DNA of 10,115 nt from Aquiluna sp. GTDB lineage: Bacteria; Actinomycetota; Actinomycetes; Actinomycetales; Microbacteriaceae. Both the position numbers and the translations under genes were made by a program. The DNA is taken from positions 1 to 10,115 of the forward strand of contig JALQVB010000036.1 of NCBI GenBank assembly GCA_023260495.1, written 5' to 3'. The notes beneath the pieces were generated by a model that worked only from the letters and a program-made list of their open reading frames with translations, ran no database searches and was not told the origin of the DNA. Below, piece by piece: positions 6,415 through 10,115 of this stretch (the first letter of the stretch is position 1; each line of letters opens with the position of its first letter).

Positions 6415-7490
6415 CCAAGCGCCAAATAACCAGTGCCGCTACCCAGAATCGAGAAGTAGTTAGCGGCATCAAAGAACGCCGCCTCGCCGCGGGCTAGTTC
6501 AACCACCTCATCCAGTGATGTACTGATCGCAATCTTGCCCGCGGTGCAGACCAAAATTGCCTTTCCGCTAAGCCGCAGGTCGACCAGCAGATTGCTGCCG
6601 CTTGGCTCCACCCGATAAACATTGAAGTCTTCGACTGGTGTCGGATACTCGAACAGCCCGGCTATCAGTTCGCGGGTTTGCACCCGCGGCTCCCTGAGCT
6701 CGGAAAAGTCCAGCACATCTAGCAGCTCTGGAATATCGATTGGCTTTTGAGTCAGACCGCCGCGGAGCACGTTGTCCGAAGCGGCCATCACCTCCACGCC
6801 CAAGCCAGAAAGGTAGGCGTGGATGTTTCCCGCCGGCAAAAATAGTGCTTCGCCCGGCCTCAGCTCAACGTAGTTCATCAATAGCGACACCAGAACCCCA
6901 ACGTCTGAACCACTCAGGTCATAGATGGATGCAATTAGCTGCTGACGCTCTGAGCCCAAAACCTGAGCCACCTCATTGAGCTTGCGGCTGAGATCGGGGT
7001 TTGCCCGCAGGGCCCAAGCTGTGGCGCCGGCCAGCCCTTCGGCGCCTAGTGCCGTTAGCCAGCCGGAAAACTCAATGTTGGCAGCTGCCAGCTGATTGAG
7101 ATCAGCCGTGATATCTGAAACGGGCCTGAAACCACAAAGTGCCCGAAATGGCGTAATCGCAGCTATCAACTCTGGCTTGTGATTCCCGTCGGCATAGCCG
7201 GGGTGTCCAGCCGCGAACTGCTTCGCAGCGTGCTCCTTGGTTGGATGTGCCTGAATCGAAAGCGGCTCAGCGGCAGCAAGCAACTTCACGAGGAATCCCA
7301 GCTCACCCACTCGCTCTGCGAGCGTGCCGCCGGCCTCATCGACCACCTTTGCCGGAGATGCGGGATGCGTGCCAAACCAGATTTCGGCCTGAGGGTTGCC
7401 ATCGGGCTCTGTGCCAAGCAGCTCTGGAATCAGCTCGAGCGAGCCCCATACGTAGTCGCGCGGGGTGTTGGCTAGCCGAAGTATGGTCAT
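6411..7490 (-). CDS. manA: Mannose-6-phosphate isomerase, class I
   Basis: A 359-residue zinc-dependent enzyme that interconverts mannose-6-phosphate and fructose-6-phosphate in the cytoplasm, linking mannose use and GDP-mannose supply to glycolysis. The expected zinc ligands are visible: Gln80 and His82 (SIQAHPTKEHA), Glu107 (HKPELI) and His224 (PAGNIHAYL). The conserved substrate-site segment ASDNVLRGGLTQK (237-249) includes Arg243. Length is normal for actinobacterial type I enzymes, slightly shorter than the E. coli protein. The N-terminus (LANTPRDYVWGS) fits the family, so the ATG at 7488-7490 is accepted although no clear ribosome site precedes it. The gene starts 10 nt after the MFS transporter stop, implying translation from a shared transcript. 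Its TAG stop shares CTAG with that of yajQ. Confidence 0.95.
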   Translation of the reverse strand: MTILRLANTPRDYVWGSLELIPELLGTEPDGNPQAEIWFGTHPASPAKVVDEAGGTLAERVGELGFLVKLLAAAEPLSIQAHPTKEHAAKQFAAGHPGYADGNHKPELIAAITPFRALCGFRPVSDITADLNQLAAANIEFSGWLTALGAEGLAGATAWALRANPDLSRKLNEVAQVLGSERQQLIASIYDLSGSDVGVLVSLLMNYVELRPGEALFLPAGNIHAYLSGLGVEVMAASDNVLRGGLTQKPIDIPELLDVLDFSELREPRVQTRELIAGLFEYPTPVEDFNVYRVEPSGSNLLVDLRLSGKAILVCTAGKIAISTSLDEVVELARGEAAFFDAANYFSILGSGTGYLALG

Positions 7491-7500
7491 GCCAAGAAGA

Positions 7501-8772
7501 CTACTCGCGCTCTTCCGGGGGAACGATGATCGAGATTGGTCCGGTCGGCGGAGCAGCGGCGTCTAGCTCACTGATGCGTGCTCGCTTGGCGAAGTTGTCG
7601 GCCAGGAATGCAGCCATGGTCGCCAGGATGACTGGGAAGAAAAAGGCTAGCGATAGTCCAACGCCCTCAACTAAAGCTCCCATCAGGGTCTTTGCTCCGA
7701 TTGACACCATCGAGTTGAAGAGGCTCAGCCGGCTAATGGCCCAAGCGGTTGAGACTCCCTTGACGTGTCCTGCTGCAGAGAAAAAGGTAGGTGCCGCAGG
7801 AGCCAAGCCAAGACCAGCAAGCCCCCATAGGAGCGAGGTAACAAGCAAGCCGAGCCCGACATTGAAGCTAGCCACCAGCCCGGCAAAGATCGCAACGAGC
7901 CCTAGCGAAACCGCGGCCAGGGCAGCACCGCGCGACGCCAGGTGGTGCGGATGCATCTTCTCGGCGAGTCGCCCCATGGAGAGCCTGCCCACAATCATTC
8001 CAACCATGAACACCGCAAATGGGACCGAGCGCAGCGCAACCTCGGCGTTCAGCACATCCCGGGCAAACACTGCGGCCCAGTCGATAACCGCCACCTCCGG
8101 ATAGACCACGGCAAAAAGTCCCAGTGCCAGAAGCCAAAGTTGCGATGGCATTTGATAGAACTTGCGCTTTACCGAGCCAGCCTTTTCTTCGACGTGGCCA
8201 TCCTCAATTGGGGAGAGCATCCAGCGCAGCAGGAACTCAAAGGCAATCACGGTGAGCACAGCAACTGCCACCAGGAAAACCTCCAGAGGCAGAAAGGTTG
8301 TCGAGAGACCTCCGGTAATTGCCGCACCAACCGCTCCAATGGACCATCCAGCGTGCATGCGACCAACGATGTTCTTTGAGATGTGCTTTTGGAGCATCAC
8401 CGCATGCGAGTTCACGCTCACACCCAACAGCGACATGAAGAAGTTGAAGCCGATGTTCAGGAACAACCAGATTGCAGGTTCGGTGGTGAGACCCAGCGAT
8501 ATCAACATCGTCATGCCGCCGTAATTGGCGAAACGAATCACAGGCCTGGCGCCAAAGCGCATGATCAATCGCGAGGCGAACAGCAGCGGAGTGATGGAGC
8601 CGAAAATTCCAAAGCCGATGATGGTACCCCAGGCGGCGAAGGACACTCCGAGACGGTCGATGTATTCCGGCACCCATGCCACCGAGGCGAGGGCTCCGTG
8701 TCCCATTAGGACGAAAATTCCAAGCGAGGCAATTTGGGCCCTGCGAAGCCGAGCCCTGGGTAACCGCTGCAA
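7501..8772 (-). CDS. MFS transporter (YbjJ-like)
   Basis: A 423-residue major facilitator superfamily protein with about 12 hydrophobic membrane segments spread over residues 14-395, split by a central charged cytoplasmic loop at about 190-208 (SPIEDGHVEEKAGSVKRKF). The segments around residues 120-150 (NSHAVMLQK...GRMHAGWSIGAVGAA) resemble the E. coli YbjJ group of MFS proteins, whose substrate is not settled. The start is TTG at 8770-8772, directly abutting the fprA stop (8773-8775) with no spacer; a strong AAGGGG ribosome site 6 nt upstream supports it over later Met codons, which would remove part of TM1. The tail after about 400 is hydrophilic and rich in Pro, Ala and Glu. manA follows after 10 nt. 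Substrate unknown; proximity to manA alone does not prove a sugar. Confidence 0.88.
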   Translation of the reverse strand: MQRLPRARLRRAQIASLGIFVLMGHGALASVAWVPEYIDRLGVSFAAWGTIIGFGIFGSITPLLFASRLIMRFGARPVIRFANYGGMTMLISLGLTTEPAIWLFLNIGFNFFMSLLGVSVNSHAVMLQKHISKNIVGRMHAGWSIGAVGAAITGGLSTTFLPLEVFLVAVAVLTVIAFEFLLRWMLSPIEDGHVEEKAGSVKRKFYQMPSQLWLLALGLFAVVYPEVAVIDWAAVFARDVLNAEVALRSVPFAVFMVGMIVGRLSMGRLAEKMHPHHLASRGAALAAVSLGLVAIFAGLVASFNVGLGLLVTSLLWGLAGLGLAPAAPTFFSAAGHVKGVSTAWAISRLSLFNSMVSIGAKTLMGALVEGVGLSLAFFFPVILATMAAFLADNFAKRARISELDAAAPPTGPISIIVPPEERE

Positions 8773-9903
8773 CTATTGCCCCTTAGAAATTGAAAGCATC
8801 TGGGAACGATTAAAGAGCTTTAGACGTTCCCTGCCAAGCCCCTCTCCCAAATTCTTTTCCTCAGCATCAACCCGCAGCCACTGCGCCCAGTCCATGTACT
8901 CGACACCGCGGTCACGCAGCGTCTGCAGGATGGCGTCCTCGTCTGGGGCGGCCGGCTGCCACCACGAATCACGATCTGCAATGACGTGTCCAATGGTTTC
9001 AATGGCATCGGCCTTGGTGTGACCAATTAGCCCCACCGGACCGCGCTTTATCCAGCCGGTGCAATAGACGCCGGGGATGTGGTTTCCGCCTTGGTCCAGC
9101 ACCCGTCCCTCAGAGTTGTTGATGACCCCAGCAGACTCATCAAATGGCACCTCTGGTAGCTCACTGCCGAAATAGCCAACTGCGCGGTAAACGGCTTGAA
9201 CATCAAAGGTGCGGAACTCGCCGGTTGGCTTCACGCCACCGGTGCCATCCAGCTCGGTGCGCTCAAACTTGATTCCGGCAACTTTGCCGTCCTGCCCCAG
9301 AACTTCAACCGGTGAGCTAAAGAAGTGCAGGTGCAGCCTGCGTTCCTGCGCAGCTGCCGGATTCTCTCGCAAATTCTCCAGGGTTTTCACCATCACGCGA
9401 ATTTGGTTGTTGCCGTCAATTGCAGCCTGCGAACCCTCGTCGTACTTGAAATCTTCGTCATAGACGATTGCCTGGACGCCCTCAACATGGAGTGCCTCAC
9501 GAAGCTCCAAAGGGGAGAACTTCACCTGAGCAGGACCACGACGACCGAAAACATGGACGTCAGTAACCGGAGAGTTCTTTAGCCCCTGATAGACGTGATC
9601 TGGGATGTCGGTAGACAGCAGGTCGTCAGGACGCTTGATGAGCATTCGCGCCACATCCAAGGCGACATTTCCGTTGCCAATAACGGCAATCTCTTTTGCA
9701 TCAAGCGGCCACTCAAGCGGGAAGTCAGGGTGCGCGTCGTACCAGTTGACGAAGTCGGCTGCGCCGTAACTGCCGTCCAGATCTGTGCCCGGAATATTCA
9801 GGTTCGCATCGCGGATTGCTCCGGTGGCGAAAATCACTGCGTTGTAGTGCTGCTTGAGGTCCTCCAGCGTTAGGTCAACGCCATATTTGACGTTGCCGAA
9901 GAG
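8773..9903 (-). CDS. fprA: Ferredoxin/NADP reductase, FprA type (5' truncated by a sequence join)
   Basis: The C-terminal 376 residues of an FAD-dependent NADPH:ferredoxin (adrenodoxin-type) reductase, which passes electrons between NADPH and ferredoxin. Homology starts at LFGNVKYGVDL, equivalent to about residue 80 of the 456-residue M. tuberculosis FprA as I recall it. Visible are FATGA, the NADPH-binding Rossmann motif VIGNGNVALDVARM, FGRRGPAQVKFSPLELRE, and the C-terminal FAD-contact segment GWIKRGPVGLIGHTKADA. Missing is the N-terminal FAD-binding GxGxxG region. The frame stays open to an ATG at 9997-9999, but those extra 32 residues (from MFFKKTSEATEEG) are the antisense of a phage gene and match no reductase, so the gene is marked as beginning at 9903. 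It heads the group fprA - MFS - manA with a zero-nt gap to the MFS start. Whether the real genome has an intact gene cannot be seen here; it very probably does. Confidence 0.92.
   Translation of the reverse strand, partial: LFGNVKYGVDLTLEDLKQHYNAVIFATGAIRDANLNIPGTDLDGSYGAADFVNWYDAHPDFPLEWPLDAKEIAVIGNGNVALDVARMLIKRPDDLLSTDIPDHVYQGLKNSPVTDVHVFGRRGPAQVKFSPLELREALHVEGVQAIVYDEDFKYDEGSQAAIDGNNQIRVMVKTLENLRENPAAAQERRLHLHFFSSPVEVLGQDGKVAGIKFERTELDGTGGVKPTGEFRTFDVQAVYRAVGYFGSELPEVPFDESAGVINNSEGRVLDQGGNHIPGVYCTGWIKRGPVGLIGHTKADAIETIGHVIADRDSWWQPAAPDEDAILQTLRDRGVEYMDWAQWLRVDAEEKNLGEGLGRERLKLFNRSQMLSISKGQ
8779..8784 (-). promoter_or_regulatory. Ribosome binding site for the MFS gene (supports TTG start)
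   Basis: AAGGGG on the - strand, 6 nt before the TTG at 8770-8772 and inside the last codons of fprA. The next in-frame Met codon is more than 20 residues downstream, within the first membrane segment. Confidence 0.75.
9889..9903. other. Probable chimeric junction, bacterial to phage sequence
   Basis: Left of this stretch, the - strand encodes FprA (…FGNVKYGV). Right of it, the + strand encodes a T4-like gp22 scaffold protein (VAEEWVTEN…). The bases in between can be read as either Leu-Phe-Gly-Asn on the - strand or Val-Ala-Glu-Glu on the + strand, so about 10-15 nt of shared sequence probably seeded a false join. Neither gene has its proper end here: the reductase loses its start and the phage gene meets an in-frame TAG at 9871-9873. 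Confidence 0.85.
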
Positions 9904-10115
9904 TGGGTCACCGAAAACTCTCTGGCAATCGAAAAGGGTCTGAAGGAAGAGATGACTGAATCCTTCCTCAGTGGCCTCAGAGGTCTTTTTGAAGAACATT
10001 ATGTAACTATCCCTGAAGAGAAATATGATGTACTTGAGAGTATGGTAGAAAAACTTGATGAGATGGAAGAAAAACTCAACGAGCAGATTGATAAGAATGT
10101 TCAGCTCAACAAGCG
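9892..10115 (+). CDS. T4-like phage prohead core scaffold protein (gp22-like), internal fragment
   Basis: An open frame, partial at both ends, of about 74 residues running off the window. It reads EEWVTENSLAIEKGLKEEM, then ESFLSGLRGLFEEHYVTIPE, then a Glu/Lys-rich coiled-coil stretch ending in QIDKNVQLNK. This lines up without gaps with the middle of phage T4 gp22 as I recall it (KEWLAENKLAVDRGIKAE, then ESMLGGLKELFVEHNVVVPE). gp22 is the major internal scaffold around which the myovirus head assembles, and is then cleaved and lost. Base composition differs from the rest: I count about 39% GC over 9961-10115, against 60% in 9001-9060. No capsid, portal or protease gene is visible because the window ends. 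Known T4-like phages are lytic, so a prophage is unlikely; an assembly chimera is the better explanation. Confidence 0.88.

Noticed and set aside
7241..8104. 287-residue open frame on the + strand opposite manA and the MFS gene
   Set aside because: It spans the boundary of two well-supported opposite-strand genes, is low in hydrophobic structure, matches no family I recognise, and is a typical GC-driven antisense shadow.
7942..8379. 145-residue His/Asn-rich + strand frame
   Set aside because: Composition results from reading the complement of MFS membrane-segment codons; no ribosome site or family match.
8525..9022. 165-residue open frame on the + strand across the MFS/fprA boundary
   Set aside because: Antisense to two real genes whose motifs fix their frames; composition (Ser/Arg/Pro-rich) is typical of a shadow frame.
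9892..10115. Integrated prophage at the right end
   Set aside because: Only one fragment of one virion gene is seen, it is fused mid-gene to a bacterial gene with no attachment site or integrase, and T4-like phages are lytic. Assembly chimera fits better.

Overview
The window looks like a metagenome-derived contig from a moderately GC-rich actinobacterium. The gene set fits a small, compact Microbacteriaceae-type genome: GH13 alpha-glucosidases, a LacI-family regulator with an apparently leaderless start, an actinobacterial MMPL exporter, and an FprA-type ferredoxin-NADP reductase. Genes are tightly packed. Two convergent pairs share their stop codons (2550-2553 and 6411-6414), and a third junction has no gap at all (stop 8773-8775 next to start 8770-8772). 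The genus cannot be named from sequence reading alone.

Layout: on the + strand, positions 2-925 hold the 3' part of a GH13 alpha-glucosidase, followed after 2 nt by a complete paralogous alpha-glucosidase (928-2553). Facing them on the - strand is an MMPL/RND-family exporter (2550-4640). Upstream of the exporter, also on the - strand, are tRNA-Tyr(GTA) (4723-4805) and its intrinsic terminator (4693-4721). Between the tRNA and the next + strand gene is an 82-nt divergent control region. It carries a perfect palindrome that overlaps a -10 box placed for leaderless transcription of a LacI-type regulator (4888-5922). The regulator is followed after 3 nt by yajQ (5926-6414). Facing yajQ is a - strand group in the order fprA - MFS transporter - manA (from 9903 down to 6411).

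The right end is not the same organism. From about position 9892 to 10115 the + strand encodes part of a T4-like phage prohead core (scaffold) protein, gp22-like, at clearly lower GC. This fragment cuts off the N-terminal part of fprA, including its first FAD-binding motif. The switch falls inside a short stretch readable as either gene (about 9889-9903). The simplest explanation is a chimeric assembly join between a bacterial contig and a myovirus contig, so the apparent 408-residue reductase reading frame is partly artefactual.

Functionally, the alpha-glucosidases would release glucose from short alpha-glucosides. The LacI regulator is a plausible sugar-responsive controller of such genes, although no copy of its candidate operator was seen next to them (their upstream promoter lies outside the window). 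manA links mannose-6-phosphate to fructose-6-phosphate. I found no CRISPR array, insertion sequence, toxin-antitoxin or clearly new multi-gene system. The phage/bacterial join and the lacI control region are the most notable items.
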